Shown: positions 15,162 through 24,108 of the stretch, piece by piece
Position numbering within the stretch: the stretch's first letter is position 1
Layout of the letters: every line of letters begins with the position of its first letter
Assembly: GCF_006376675.1 (NCBI RefSeq)
Contig: NZ_VEWK01000006.1
Span: forward strand, 1-64,000
DNA: 64,000 nt
Reading direction: 5' to 3'
DNA from: Brucella pecoris
Lineage (GTDB): Bacteria > Pseudomonadota > Alphaproteobacteria > Rhizobiales > Rhizobiaceae
Made by a program: the position numbers and the translations under genes
Notes under the pieces: generated by a model
Databases searched by the model: none
Seen by the model: the letters and a program-made list of their open reading frames with translations, nothing else
Told to the model about the DNA's origin: nothing

Positions 15162-15683
15162 ATGCCTTTGTCGCCGAACGAGCTTCACGGTTATCTTGAA
15201 AAACTTGGTATAGAAGCGAAAACGGTCGAACATCCTCCATTGTTCACGGTCGCGGATTCCCAAAATCTGCGGGGTGAAATTCCCGGCGGACATACGAAGA
15301 ATCTCTTCCTGAAGGACAAGAAAGACAATTTCTTTCTGGTTACAGTCGAGGAGGATGCCGTAGTTGACCTGAAATCGATTCATCAAGTGATAGGCGCGGC
15401 AAGCCGTGTTTCATTTGGCAAGCCGGAAAAGCTGATGGAATATCTTGGCGTGATCCCCGGCTCCGTCACAGTGTTTGGCGTAGTCAACGATACCGCGCAT
15501 AATGTGCAGGTCGTTCTGGATGCAGATTTGATGAAATATGATGTCATCAACGGGCATCCATTGACCAATGAAGCTACGACTTCGATCAAACGTGAAGACC
15601 TCGTCGCCTTTCTGAAGTCCACCGGACACGAACCGCGTGTTCTCGCCGTTTCCGAGGGTGCGAAGGCGGATGCTTCGGTATAA
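15162..15683 (+). CDS. Prolyl-tRNA editing protein ProXp (YbaK/PrdX family)
   Basis: 173 residues, single YbaK-like domain. Visible family features are the N-terminal THPPLFT-type segment (EHPPLFTVADS), the catalytic-pocket Lys in GGHTKNLFLKDKKDNFFLV, and the late GSVTVFG and FNG-like region (INGHPLTNEATTSI). Members hydrolyse mischarged Ala-tRNA(Pro) or Cys-tRNA(Pro) in the cytoplasm; the HTKNLFLKD block is characteristic of the PrdX/ProXp-ala branch. It acts in trans and is not fused to prolyl-tRNA synthetase. Monocistronic context: tRNA-Gly before it and a thioredoxin-domain gene 192 bases after. Confidence 0.9.
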   Translation: MPLSPNELHGYLEKLGIEAKTVEHPPLFTVADSQNLRGEIPGGHTKNLFLKDKKDNFFLVTVEEDAVVDLKSIHQVIGAASRVSFGKPEKLMEYLGVIPGSVTVFGVVNDTAHNVQVVLDADLMKYDVINGHPLTNEATTSIKREDLVAFLKSTGHEPRVLAVSEGAKADASV

Positions 15684-15875
15684 ACTGATTTTCAAACAGG
15701 CGACTTTTTCACGCACAGCAATTGGCGATTGATGTGGGACGCGGGAGCGCTAGATTACTGCGCAAATTGCTAGATCGTTCGTCTTGAAATCGACTGTCGA
15801 AGATACGAATTGAAAGATCGACATCGGCTTGTATGCGGACTGTCGCATCGGGCGGAAAATACGAAGGAATTCCTT

Positions 15876-16838
15876 ATGACCAGCCAGAACAATCCTTATG
15901 CCGGTGCAGGCGGCCAGATGACGGCGAATGTCTCTTTCGGTTCGACACCAGCGGCTGCTGGAGGAACGGATCTCGTCAAGGACACCACGACGGCAAGTTT
16001 TCAGGCGGATGTTATCACCGAATCCCGCAATCAGCCGGTGCTGGTGGATTTCTGGGCGCCGTGGTGCGGACCTTGCAAGCAGTTGACCCCGATCATTGAA
16101 AAGGCGGTCCGCGACGCTGCCGGTGCTGTCAAGCTGGTCAAGATGAATATCGACGATCATCCGGCCATTGCTGGTCAGCTTGGGATTCAGTCCATTCCGG
16201 CTGTCATCGCTTTCGTCAATGGTCAGCCGGTTGATGGTTTCATGGGCGCTGTACCGGAATCGAAAGTGAAGGAATTCATCGCCAAGATCGGTGGGCCGAG
16301 CGATGCGGAAGCGGCACTTTCCGAAGCCATCACTGCTGCGAATGAGTTGGTTGAAGCCGGTGATTTCGTGCAGGCATCGGAGATTTTCTCGTCCATCCTT
16401 CAAGCCGTTCCGGATAATGTCGATGCGGTGGTCGGTCTGGCGACCTGTCTTCTTGAATCCGGTGATGCAGAAAAGGCGCGAGAAATTCTGGCTCAGCTAC
16501 CGGCTGAACAGCAAAGCGCGCCTGCTGTTCGGGCGCTGGAAGCACGTCTTGCGCTGGCTGATCAGGTCAAGCTCATCGGCGATCCGGTTGAACTTGAAAA
16601 GCGCATACAGGCTGATCCGAAGGATTATCAGGCCCGCTTCGACCTCGCGCAGGTGCGTAATGCGCAGGGCCGGCGTGAAGATGCAGCCAATGAACTGCTT
16701 TTCATCATGAAGGCCGACCGCGAGTGGAACGACGACGGCGCGCGCAAACAATTGCTCCAGTTTTTCGAAGCATGGGGCAATGCCGATCCGGCAACGCTGG
16801 GTGCGCGGCGCAAGCTGTCGTCGCTTTTGTTTTCCTGA
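15876..16838 (+). CDS. Thioredoxin-domain protein with TPR tail (YbbN/CnoX-like co-chaperone)
   Basis: 320 residues from the ATG at 15876, preceded by GAAGGA; an upstream in-frame start is unlikely. After a low-complexity N-terminus comes a thioredoxin domain (about 40-145) with an intact WCGPC redox motif at residues 63-67 and the cis-Pro (QSIPAVIAF). The C-terminal half is a series of TPR-like helix pairs (EAGDFVQASEIFSSILQ; DNVDAVVGLATCLLESG; FDLAQVRNAQG). In this family the protein protects substrates from oxidation and hands them to chaperones. The WCGPC suggests real redox activity, as opposed to the SXXC type of E. coli YbbN. It is first in a likely three-gene group with the LON-domain and Trm112-like genes. 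Confidence 0.9.
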   Translation: MTSQNNPYAGAGGQMTANVSFGSTPAAAGGTDLVKDTTTASFQADVITESRNQPVLVDFWAPWCGPCKQLTPIIEKAVRDAAGAVKLVKMNIDDHPAIAGQLGIQSIPAVIAFVNGQPVDGFMGAVPESKVKEFIAKIGGPSDAEAALSEAITAANELVEAGDFVQASEIFSSILQAVPDNVDAVVGLATCLLESGDAEKAREILAQLPAEQQSAPAVRALEARLALADQVKLIGDPVELEKRIQADPKDYQARFDLAQVRNAQGRREDAANELLFIMKADREWNDDGARKQLLQFFEAWGNADPATLGARRKLSSLLFS

Positions 16839-16939
16839 TCGCGAGCGGTCAGGGGCGTGGCGGGCAAGTTGTGTATTGCGCGCCATGCGGATTCCAACTG
16901 TTAGGGCACATTTTCCGTGAGTCCTAAAGGGAGGTCGCA

Positions 16940-17635
16940 ATGCAGGTGGGCAATGCCCGTTACAGAACGGGCGCTGATATACCCGAGACCGTGCCGGTTT
17001 TTCCGTTGAAAGGGGCGCTGCTTCTGCCCGGCGGTCAGCTTCCGCTCAATATTTTCGAGCCCCGTTATCTGGCGATGATCGAGAATGCTTTGGCGGGCAA
17101 GCGCATAATCGGCATGATCCAGCCGAAAATCGATGGTGATGACGACGACACGGTGGACGAACTGGATGAAAGCCTTCGCCCCCAGCTAAGCAACGTCGGT
17201 TGTCTTGGTCGCATCACGACTTTTGCCGAAACTGGCGATGGTCGCTTGCTGATTACCCTGCAGGGCATCTGCCGGTTTCGCGTGCGGGAAGAAGTCAATT
17301 GCCGTCAGCCTTATCGGCAATGCCGGATCATGCCATTTCTGGCCGATCTGGAGGAAGCGCGGGATTCGTCGGAAATAGACCGGGATGCTTTGCTGGGTGC
17401 TTTCCGCGACTATCTGGAAGCGCACAATCTGGAAGCGGATTGGGACAGTATTGCGCGGGCAAACAATGAAACCCTCGTCAACGCGCTCTCCATCATGTCG
17501 CCCTTCGGTCCGGCTGAAAAGCAGGCCCTTCTGGAAGCCCCGGATTTGAAGACGCGCGCTGCAACTTTGATCGCCATTACCGAAATGGTGTTGGCCAGAG
17601 TAAGGGACGACGATTTCGGATCGCGGCTGCAATAA
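16940..17635 (+). CDS. LON substrate-binding (N-terminal) domain protein
   Basis: 231 residues consisting only of the LON N-domain (ASCH/PUA-like): ETVPVFPLKGALLLPGGQLPLNIFEPRYLAMIENAL is the family's opening, followed by GCLGRITTF and DGRLLITLQGICRFRV. There is no AAA or protease part, as is normal for these stand-alone proteins, so it is not a truncated Lon. A role in substrate recognition or proteostasis is assumed for the family but not established. It follows the thioredoxin/TPR gene by 101 bases and precedes the Trm112-like gene by 18 bases. Confidence 0.9.
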   Translation: MQVGNARYRTGADIPETVPVFPLKGALLLPGGQLPLNIFEPRYLAMIENALAGKRIIGMIQPKIDGDDDDTVDELDESLRPQLSNVGCLGRITTFAETGDGRLLITLQGICRFRVREEVNCRQPYRQCRIMPFLADLEEARDSSEIDRDALLGAFRDYLEAHNLEADWDSIARANNETLVNALSIMSPFGPAEKQALLEAPDLKTRAATLIAITEMVLARVRDDDFGSRLQ

Positions 17636-17653
17636 ATTTCGGGAATCAAGACA

Positions 17654-17848
17654 ATGGATGACAAGACGGAAACCGGCAATATCGATGTGCGCCTGCTGGA
17701 GCTTCTCGTATGCCCGCTTACAAAGGGGCCGTTGGAATATGATGCGGAACATGCCGAACTGATCTCGCGCAAGGCGAAGCTTGCCTATCCAATCCGGGGC
17801 GGAATACCTATCATGCTGCCGTCTGAAGCGCGCAGTTTGACAGAGTAA
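17654..17848 (+). CDS. Trm112/YcaR-family small protein
   Basis: 64 residues of the UPF0434/Trm112-like family: [17 protein letters not shown] at the N-terminus and [18 protein letters not shown] at the C-terminus. Eukaryotic Trm112 is a zinc-binding activator of tRNA and protein methyltransferases. Here only one of the usual Cys ligands remains, so zinc binding is doubtful. The loss appears usual in alphaproteobacterial members. The bacterial role is unknown. It is last in the group with the LON-domain gene (18-base gap). The 284 bases up to leuB contain only leader sequence with two small hairpins. Confidence 0.9.
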   Translation: MDDKTETGNIDVRLLELLVCPLTKGPLEYDAEHAELISRKAKLAYPIRGGIPIMLPSEARSLTE

Positions 17849-18132
17849 ACGCAGGTCGATTTGCAGATGATGGAACGCCTGAAGCACTGAAGAGTATACG
17901 CTCTATCGGCTGTTATATAATTTCTGCATAAGCCTCTATCTTTTTCATAAGTTTCAGCCCTGCGCATTATTGCTTGTCGGACAACGGGGCTCTATAACCC
18001 TCGCGGAACATGAAAAAGGCAGTAACGGGCGGCGTCACGCCGCTCGCTGCTGTCGTGAATTTGAACGCAATATTCTCGGGAAACGGGCCTCCGTTTTCTG
18101 GAATATGCGGTAAAAAACAGAGGCTTGGCATT

Positions 18133-19248
18133 ATGGCATCCAGAAAACTCCTTCTCCTGCCCGGCGACGGCATCGGTCCAGAGGCGATGGCGGAAGTCCG
18201 CAAGATTATCGCTTTCCTCAACTCAGGCCTTAATCTCGGCTTTGAAACCGAGGAAGGCTTGGTTGGCGGCTGCGCTTACGACGCGCACGGTCAGGCGATT
18301 TCGGATGCCGATATGGAGAAGGCGCTGGCTGCCGATGCCACGCTGTTCGGCGCTGTCGGCGGTCCGAAGTGGGACAGTGTGCCTTATGAAGTGCGCCCGG
18401 AAGCCGGTCTTCTGCGTCTGCGCAAGGATATGCAGCTTTATGCAAACCTTCGCCCAGCCATCTGCTATCCGGCACTGGCCCATTCTTCGTCGCTGAAGCC
18501 TGAAGTGATCGAAGGGCTGGATATCCTCATCCTGCGTGAATTGACCGGCGGTGTTTACTTCGGTGAGCCGAAGGAAATCATCGATCTCGGCAATGGCCAG
18601 AAGCGCGGTATCGATACACAGGTCTACGACACCTACGAAATCGAGCGCATCACCGATGTCGCCTTCGAGCTGGCGCGTACGCGCCGCAACAAGGTTACGT
18701 CGATGGAGAAGCGTAATGTGATGAAGTCAGGTGTCCTGTGGAATCAGGTCGTCACCGCGCGTCACAAGGAAAAGCACGCTGATGTTGAGCTGGAACATAT
18801 GCTGGCCGATGCTGGCGGTATGCAGCTCGTGCGCTGGCCGAAGCAGTTCGACGTTATCGTGACGGACAATCTGTTCGGTGACATGCTGTCGGACGTCGCT
18901 GCGATGCTGACAGGCTCGCTCGGCATGCTGCCGTCAGCTTCGCTCGGTGCGGTTGACTCTAAGACCGGCAAGCGCAAGGCACTTTATGAGCCGGTCCATG
19001 GTTCTGCACCGGACATCGCAGGCAAGGGCGTCGCAAATCCGATTGCGATGATCGCCTCGCTTGCCATGTGCCTGCGTTATTCCTTCAACCTCGTCGATGA
19101 AGCGGATCGTCTGGAAGCCGCGATTGCGCAGGTTCTTGATGACGGTCTGCGCACGGCCGACATCTGGTCGGAAGGCACAACCAAGATCGGCACCGTCGAA
19201 ATGGGCGATGCCATCCTCGACAAGTTCTCGAAACTTTCTGCTGAGTAA
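18133..19248 (+). CDS. leuB: 3-isopropylmalate dehydrogenase
   Basis: 371 residues from the ATG at 18133, the start that gives the family's N-terminus ([15 protein letters not shown]). It catalyses the NAD-dependent oxidative decarboxylation of 3-isopropylmalate in leucine synthesis. Visible signatures: AVGGPKWD near residue 75, the [16 protein letters not shown] substrate segment, the REL(T)GG loop, and [28 protein letters not shown] with the metal-binding Asp residues, then the NAD-binding [14 protein letters not shown]. The length is normal. leuD, the next pathway gene in the window, is 8 kb away on the other strand. Upstream sequence 18030-18115 has GC-rich hairpins but no convincing leucine leader peptide. 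Confidence 0.97.
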   Translation: MASRKLLLLPGDGIGPEAMAEVRKIIAFLNSGLNLGFETEEGLVGGCAYDAHGQAISDADMEKALAADATLFGAVGGPKWDSVPYEVRPEAGLLRLRKDMQLYANLRPAICYPALAHSSSLKPEVIEGLDILILRELTGGVYFGEPKEIIDLGNGQKRGIDTQVYDTYEIERITDVAFELARTRRNKVTSMEKRNVMKSGVLWNQVVTARHKEKHADVELEHMLADAGGMQLVRWPKQFDVIVTDNLFGDMLSDVAAMLTGSLGMLPSASLGAVDSKTGKRKALYEPVHGSAPDIAGKGVANPIAMIASLAMCLRYSFNLVDEADRLEAAIAQVLDDGLRTADIWSEGTTKIGTVEMGDAILDKFSKLSAE

Positions 19249-19270
19249 GCGAGATACCACCGTTTGATGA

Positions 19271-19308
19271 AAGCCCGTCATGCAGTCAGCATGACGGGCT
19301 TTTTCTTT
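19271..19308 (+). terminator. Rho-independent terminator of leuB
   Basis: AAGCCCGTCATGC-AGTCA-GCATGACGGGCTT, a perfect 13-bp stem followed by TTTCTTTTTT, 22 bases after the leuB stop. Confidence 0.95.
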
Positions 19309-19368
19309 TTTGAATAGACGCCCGATTTGAGGCTGTAAATTCATGCTTCGCTGCATAAGAATAGCGGC

Positions 19369-20421
19369 ATGTTGTTCACACTCCCAGATCAAAACAAACT
19401 CTACGATGCACTTGTCGCCCGCGATGCCGCTTATGAGGGCAGGGCTTATGTCGGCGTTACCTCGACCGGAATTTTCTGCCGCCTGACGTGTCCGGCGCGG
19501 AAACCGAAACAGGAAAACTGTCGCTTTTTTGCATCGGTTGCAGAATGCATGGCCGACGGATTTCGGCCCTGCAAGAGATGTCATCCACTACAGCCCGCTG
19601 CCGAGGCGGAACCTTCCGTCAAGAAGCTTCTCGATGCGCTCGAGGCTGATCCCGAACGCCGCTGGAGTGAGGATGATGTTGTCCGGATGGGGCTTGATTT
19701 GTCGACGGTCCGTCGCAGTTTCCGTCGTCATTTCGGAATGACATTTCTGGAAATGGCACGACAGGAGCGCTTGCGGCACGGGTTTCAGGCGCTTGCCGAT
19801 GGCGGGCGCGTGATCGATGCGCAGATCGATGCCGGTTTTGAATCTCCCGAAGCTTTTCGTGCCGCCTTTGCGCGCATTCTCGGGCTTCCACCCGCAAAAT
19901 TACGCGGTGATGGCCTGTTGCGTGCCGATTGGATCAAATCGCCGCTCGGTACCATGATCGCGATCTGTGATGCGCGAAGCCTGCATCTTCTTGAGTTTGT
20001 CGACCGCAAGGCGCTGCCAGCAGAGTTGAAGAAGCTTTATGCCACTTGTCACGGGAATTTGGGGATTGGCCGTTTCGATACGCATGATCTCGTCGAACGA
20101 CAGCTTGCAGCCTTTTTCAACGGTCGCTTGCCGGCATTCGATTTGCCGCTGGTGCTGCATGGCAGTGCTTTTACGCAGCATGTCTGGCGTGAGCTTCAGA
20201 ACATCAGGGCAGGGGAGACACGCAGCTACAGTGAACTTGCTCAGGCCATGGAAAAGCCGCTCGCCGTGCGTGCTGTCGCGCGGGCCAATGGTGCGAACCA
20301 GATTGCGATCATCATTCCCTGTCATCGCGTGATCGGCGCGGACGGGGCATTGACTGGCTATGGTGGTGGCCTGTGGCGCAAGCAGAAACTGATCGAAATC
20401 GAAGCGCAGTATCGGCGATAG
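19369..20421 (+). CDS. ada: Ada: methylphosphotriester/O6-methylguanine-DNA methyltransferase and regulator
   Basis: 350 residues with the full Ada layout. The N-terminal zinc domain keeps four Cys (FCRLTC: C37, C41; RPCKRC: C68, C71), where C37 takes methyl groups from phosphotriesters. An AraC-type HTH follows (about 88-180; LSTVRRSFRRHFGMTFLEM). The C-terminal methyltransferase domain has the acceptor Cys in IPCHRV (C318) and the downstream GYGGGLWRK. It repairs alkylated DNA and, when methylated, should activate its own and other repair genes. No alkB or alkA partner is adjacent. A single-gene unit. Confidence 0.95.
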   Translation: MLFTLPDQNKLYDALVARDAAYEGRAYVGVTSTGIFCRLTCPARKPKQENCRFFASVAECMADGFRPCKRCHPLQPAAEAEPSVKKLLDALEADPERRWSEDDVVRMGLDLSTVRRSFRRHFGMTFLEMARQERLRHGFQALADGGRVIDAQIDAGFESPEAFRAAFARILGLPPAKLRGDGLLRADWIKSPLGTMIAICDARSLHLLEFVDRKALPAELKKLYATCHGNLGIGRFDTHDLVERQLAAFFNGRLPAFDLPLVLHGSAFTQHVWRELQNIRAGETRSYSELAQAMEKPLAVRAVARANGANQIAIIIPCHRVIGADGALTGYGGGLWRKQKLIEIEAQYRR

Positions 20422-20437
20422 AGTGCCAGACGAATAC

Positions 20438-20463
20438 AAAAACGCCGCCCATCGGGCGGCGTT
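20438..20463 (-). terminator. Terminator of the MHS transporter gene (also faces ada)
   Basis: AACGCCGCCC-ATC-GGGCGGCGTT, a 10-bp stem between two convergent genes. On the minus strand it is followed by TTTTTG (A run at 20438-20442), so it mainly ends the transporter transcript. On the plus strand the T-tract is weak. Confidence 0.85.
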
Positions 20464-20486
20464 CTGTGTTGTTCAGTTGACAATGA

Positions 20487-22382
20487 TCAGTCGAGCTTAT
20501 GCAGGTCGACGCCTTTGGTTTCCTTGACGAAAATCATGCCGATCACGAAGGTGATGGAGGCGATGATGATCGGGTACCAGAGGCCGTAATAGATGTCGCC
20601 CTTGGCAGCGCTGAGTGCGAACACACCAGCCGGAAGCAGACCGCCGAACCAGCCGTTACCGATGTGATATGGCAGCGACATGCCGGTGTAGCGGATGCGG
20701 GTCGGGAACATCTCGACAAGGATCGCGGCGATTGGGCCGTACACCATCGTCACGTAGATGACGAGGATGGTCAGGATGGCGATCGTCAGGAACCAGTTCA
20801 CCTGTGCAGGGTCGGCAACCATCTTGAATGCGCCAGCATTCGGGATGGTATAGACGGCCTGATCGGTGCTGACGCCAAGGCCGTCGGCTTCGGTCTGGGT
20901 CAGAAGCTTCTGCTTTACCAGATCGGCAGCCGGAACCATGGCCTTGTCTCCGCCGCGGATAGCTTCGGCATTGAGCTGAAGTTCCGGATTGGCGGCGACA
21001 AAGGCATCCAGCTTGCTATCCGGCACTTTCGCCGGGTCGCGAACGAGCGGGAAGCCGGCCTTCTGCAAGGCCAGGTTCATATCGTGAGATAATGCCGACT
21101 GCTTGGCCGCAGCGTCTGTTCCAGCCTGAACCGCGTCGTAAGACGTGATCGTGCTGTCGCCGAGTGTGATGGTTGCAGGGGTGCCAGCCGCTGCCGTCTG
21201 CACGACTTCATAAGGCACCGAGCTCTTGGCGAGGAAGCTTGTCGCGACATCGCAAGACGTGGTGAACTTGGACGTGCCGGTGGCGTTGAACTGGAAGTTA
21301 CAATCGCCTGGCGCAGCCGTAACGGTCGCCTTGATGGTCTGTTCAGCCTGAGCCAAGGCCGGGTTTGCAGCGCCGGTCAGGGCTTTGAACAGTGGGAAGT
21401 AAGTCACGGCAGCGAGCAGCAGACCCGCCATGATGATCGGCTTGCGACCGATCTTGTCCGACAGCCAGCCGAAGAAGACGAAGCCGCTCGTACCGATCAG
21501 GAGCGCAATAGCCACCATGATATTTGCCGACTGGTTTTCGACCTTCAGAACGTTCTGGAGGAAGAACAGTGCGTAAAACTGACCACAATACCAAACTACG
21601 GCCTGACCGGCAGTGAGACCGAAGAGTGCGATAAGGGCAATCTTGGCATTCTTCCATTGGCCGAATGCTTCGGTAAGCGGAGCCTTGGAGGTCTTGCCTT
21701 CTTCCTTCATGCGCTTGAATGCAGGTGACTCGCTCATCTGCATGCGAATCCAGACGGAGATGCCGAGCAGGACGATGGAGACGAGGAATGGAATGCGCCA
21801 GCCCCACGCAGCGAAAGCTTCCTTGCTCATGATGCTCTGGATGCCGAGGATGATCAGCAGCGACAGGAACAGACCGAGCGTTGCGGTGGTCTGGATCCAT
21901 GACGTGAAGAAACCACGACGATTATTCGGAGCGTGTTCCGCAACATAGGTTGCGGCACCACCATATTCACCGCCGAGCGCGAGGCCCTGCAGCATGCGCA
22001 GGGCGATCAGGATGATCGGGGCGAAAATGCCGAGCGTGGCCGAGCCGGGCAGGATACCCACCAGGAACGTGGATGCGCCCATGATGACGATGGTAACAAG
22101 GAATGTGTATTTACGACCGACGAGATCGCCGATACGTCCGAAGACGAGCGCGCCGAACGGACGCACAAGAAAGCCTGCCGCAAAGGCGAGCAGAACGAAA
22201 ATGTTTCGGGTTGCTTCCGGATATTCATTGAAGAAGGCTGCGCCGATGAAGGCTGCAAGCGTTCCGTAAAGATAGAAGTCGTACCATTCGAAGACGGTAC
22301 CAAGCGATGACGCAAAGATCACCTTGCGCTCTTCGCTCGTCATTTTCTGCGTGCCGACATCGGCACTTGACGAGACTGCCAT
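20487..22382 (-). CDS. MFS transporter of the metabolite:H+ symporter (MHS/ProP) family with a large periplasmic insertion
   Basis: 631 residues from the ATG at 22382. The body is a 12-helix MHS transporter: FEWYDFYLYGTLAAFIG in helix 1, the motif FGRIGDLVGRKYTF after helix 2, and LQGLALGGEYGGAATYVAEH in helix 4, as in ProP, KgtP and ShiA, which take up dicarboxylates, betaines or shikimate with protons. Typical members have 430-550 residues. The excess is one block of roughly 160 residues between helices 9 and 10 (from AQAEQTIKATVTAAP to VADPAQVNWFL), on the periplasmic side by topology. It contains two Cys (GDCNFQ, TSCDVA) about 20 residues apart that could form a disulfide. Substrate unknown; it is monocistronic. 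Confidence 0.9.
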   Translation of the reverse strand: MAVSSSADVGTQKMTSEERKVIFASSLGTVFEWYDFYLYGTLAAFIGAAFFNEYPEATRNIFVLLAFAAGFLVRPFGALVFGRIGDLVGRKYTFLVTIVIMGASTFLVGILPGSATLGIFAPIILIALRMLQGLALGGEYGGAATYVAEHAPNNRRGFFTSWIQTTATLGLFLSLLIILGIQSIMSKEAFAAWGWRIPFLVSIVLLGISVWIRMQMSESPAFKRMKEEGKTSKAPLTEAFGQWKNAKIALIALFGLTAGQAVVWYCGQFYALFFLQNVLKVENQSANIMVAIALLIGTSGFVFFGWLSDKIGRKPIIMAGLLLAAVTYFPLFKALTGAANPALAQAEQTIKATVTAAPGDCNFQFNATGTSKFTTSCDVATSFLAKSSVPYEVVQTAAAGTPATITLGDSTITSYDAVQAGTDAAAKQSALSHDMNLALQKAGFPLVRDPAKVPDSKLDAFVAANPELQLNAEAIRGGDKAMVPAADLVKQKLLTQTEADGLGVSTDQAVYTIPNAGAFKMVADPAQVNWFLTIAILTILVIYVTMVYGPIAAILVEMFPTRIRYTGMSLPYHIGNGWFGGLLPAGVFALSAAKGDIYYGLWYPIIIASITFVIGMIFVKETKGVDLHKLD

Positions 22383-22599
22383 TAATCTGTCCTCCCAAAC
22401 AGAGCCCCTGACGGGCAAATGTAAGGCGATCCTTCTTCACCGGGTAAATGAAGTTCGCCTGATGCACCGGGACCAGTTCCTCTCAACTGTCCGGGCGCTC
22501 TCCTCACACTTGCATGATGAACCGAAAAAGGGGATTCGTGCAGTAGTCTTTAGTATGAGACAGAACTGACGGATTGAAATACTAGGGAAAAATAATAAA

Positions 22600-22693
22600 G
22601 CGCATCCCGAAAAGTGTGAAATGGCTTTCAGGCTGCGCGTAACAATAAACAGATAGCGCGTCTCGATCTGATTCAATCAGATCGAGACGCGCT
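22600..22693. repeat. Dispersed intergenic repeat, copy B, with 39-base palindrome
   Basis: The left part, GCGCATCCCGAAAAGTGTG, matches copy A at 12769. The right part is a palindrome with 19-base arms around a single C (22655-22673 and 22675-22693; core CTCGATCTGATT-C-AATCAGATCGAG). Copy C at 24109-24212 has the same palindrome and the same GATC/GGTCGGATCATGCTC end in inverse orientation, so asd is bracketed by inverted copies. The 636-base gap 22383-23018 contains this repeat, the asd leader and otherwise no gene. Confidence 0.8.
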
Positions 22694-22929
22694 CTAAAGA
22701 GCCAAAAAATGCGCTCCTTGAGGGGTTGGAGAATTGACTCCATCTATAAATCGCGTAAAAGCAGTGACGAACGAAGGAGAACCCGCGTGGATCGCGTCAA
22801 CGTAGCGTCAGTTTCGCTTGGAACTGCCGGCATTTTTGCCGGGGCAGCGCGCATGCCTTCGATTTCCAAAACACTCACGGCCATCACTAAAACGACCACG
22901 AAAACGGTCTGATTCCCTTGGCCTGCTCG

Positions 22930-23004
22930 CCCTCTCCCCGGGTCTGGCCCGGGGGCCGAAGTCCCGCGTGGCCTGCGGGGTTCCGAATCTGGAAGCGGAG
23001 AGGG
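22930..23004 (+). other. Structured leader RNA candidate upstream of asd (three-way junction)
   Basis: The closing stem CCCTCTCC (22930-22937) / GGAGAGGG (22997-23004) is perfect over 8 bp and encloses two hairpins: CCCGGG-TCTGG-CCCGGG at 22937-22953 and CCCGC-GTGGCCT-GCGGG at 22963-22979. The structure ends 14 bases before the asd ATG, just ahead of the ribosome-binding sequence CAGGAGACG. It does not match a riboswitch class that I know. It may be a cis-regulatory leader or an inserted palindromic unit. Confidence 0.6.
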
Positions 23005-23018
23005 ACAGGAGACGAAAA

Positions 23019-24053
23019 ATGGGTTTCAAGGTTGCAGTTGTCGGCGCCACCGGAAATGTCGGGCGCGAAATGCTCAATATCCTCGAGGAGCGCGGCTTTC
23101 CGGCTGATGAAGTTGTCGCGCTTGCATCGCGCCGCAGCCAGGGCACGGAAGTTTCTTATGGCGACCGGACGCTGAAAGTTAAGCCGCTCGACCAGTATGA
23201 TTTCTCCGATACCGACATTTGCCTCATGTCCGCGGGTGGAAACATTTCCAAGGAATGGTCGCCAAAGATCGGTGCGCAGGGTTGTGTTGTTATCGATAAT
23301 TCTTCCGCGTGGCGCTATGATATGGACGTGCCGCTTATCGTTCCAGAAGTGAACCCTGACGCCATCGAAGGCTTCCGCAAGAAGAACATCATTGCAAACC
23401 CGAACTGCTCGACTGCGCAGCTTGTGGTGGCTTTGAAGCCTCTGCACGATGCGGCCAAGATCAAGCGCGTTGTTGTCTCGACCTACCAGTCTGTTTCGGG
23501 CGCTGGCAAGGAAGGTATGGACGAGCTGTTCCAGCAGTCGCGTGCGGTTTTCGTGGCAGATCCTGTCACGGCTCAGAAGTTCACCAAGCGTATCGCCTTC
23601 AACGTGATTCCGCATATCGATGTTTTCATGGAAGACGGCTACACCAAGGAAGAATGGAAGATGGTGGCCGAAACCAAGAAGATGCTTGATCCAAAGATCA
23701 AGCTCACGGCAACTGCTGTTCGCGTTCCTGTCTTCATTGGTCACTCGGAAGCCGTCAATATCGAGTTTGAAAACCCGATTTCGGCTGAAGAAGCGCGTGA
23801 AATTCTGCGCGAAGCACCGGGCTGTCAGGTTGTCGACAAGCACGAAGATGGCGGTTACATCACGCCTTATGAGTCCGCTGGTGAAGACGCGACCTACATC
23901 AGCCGTATTCGCGAAGACATCACGGTTGAAAACGGTCTGGCACTGTGGGTTGTTTCCGACAATCTGCGCAAGGGCGCTGCTCTCAACACGATTCAGATCG
24001 CTGAATTGCTGGTCGCACGCGGCCTGATCAAGCCGAAAGCACTTGCCGCCTGA
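23019..24053 (+). CDS. asd: Aspartate-semialdehyde dehydrogenase
   Basis: 344 residues from the ATG at 23019, with GGAGA 8 bases before it. The frame is open further upstream, but that part is the structured leader. It reduces aspartyl phosphate to aspartate semialdehyde with NADPH, the branch-point step to lysine/diaminopimelate, threonine and methionine. Seen: the nucleotide-binding VVGATGNVGREML, the catalytic Cys in NPNCSTAQLV, the QSVSGAGKEG loop, and VRVPVFIGHSEAVNIEFE with the active-site His. Being needed for peptidoglycan precursors, it is normally essential. It is a single-gene unit with its own leader and terminator, between inverted copies of the dispersed repeat. Confidence 0.97.
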   Translation: MGFKVAVVGATGNVGREMLNILEERGFPADEVVALASRRSQGTEVSYGDRTLKVKPLDQYDFSDTDICLMSAGGNISKEWSPKIGAQGCVVIDNSSAWRYDMDVPLIVPEVNPDAIEGFRKKNIIANPNCSTAQLVVALKPLHDAAKIKRVVVSTYQSVSGAGKEGMDELFQQSRAVFVADPVTAQKFTKRIAFNVIPHIDVFMEDGYTKEEWKMVAETKKMLDPKIKLTATAVRVPVFIGHSEAVNIEFENPISAEEAREILREAPGCQVVDKHEDGGYITPYESAGEDATYISRIREDITVENGLALWVVSDNLRKGAALNTIQIAELLVARGLIKPKALAA

Positions 24054-24080
24054 TCTGTTGTATTCAATGACGATAATGAA

Positions 24081-24106
24081 AAGCGCCGGGAGACCGGCGC
24101 TTTTTT
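24081..24106 (+). terminator. Rho-independent terminator of asd
   Basis: AAGCGCCGG-GAGA-CCGGCGCTT followed by TTTTG: a 9-bp stem with tetraloop, 27 bases after the asd stop. Confidence 0.93.
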
Positions 24107-24108
24107 GT

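Noticed and set aside
18010..18132. N-terminal extension of LeuB or a leucine leader peptide
   Set aside because: The extension is absent from the family and its codons contain no run of leucine, so attenuation by a leader peptide is not supported.
22818..23018. 67-residue N-terminal extension of Asd
   Set aside because: Family members start at the VAVVGATGNVG region, a ribosome-binding site precedes 23019, and the extension is a GC-rich structured leader.
22887..23843. 318-residue frame antisense to asd
   Set aside because: Shadow of the asd coding frame with no recognisable fold.
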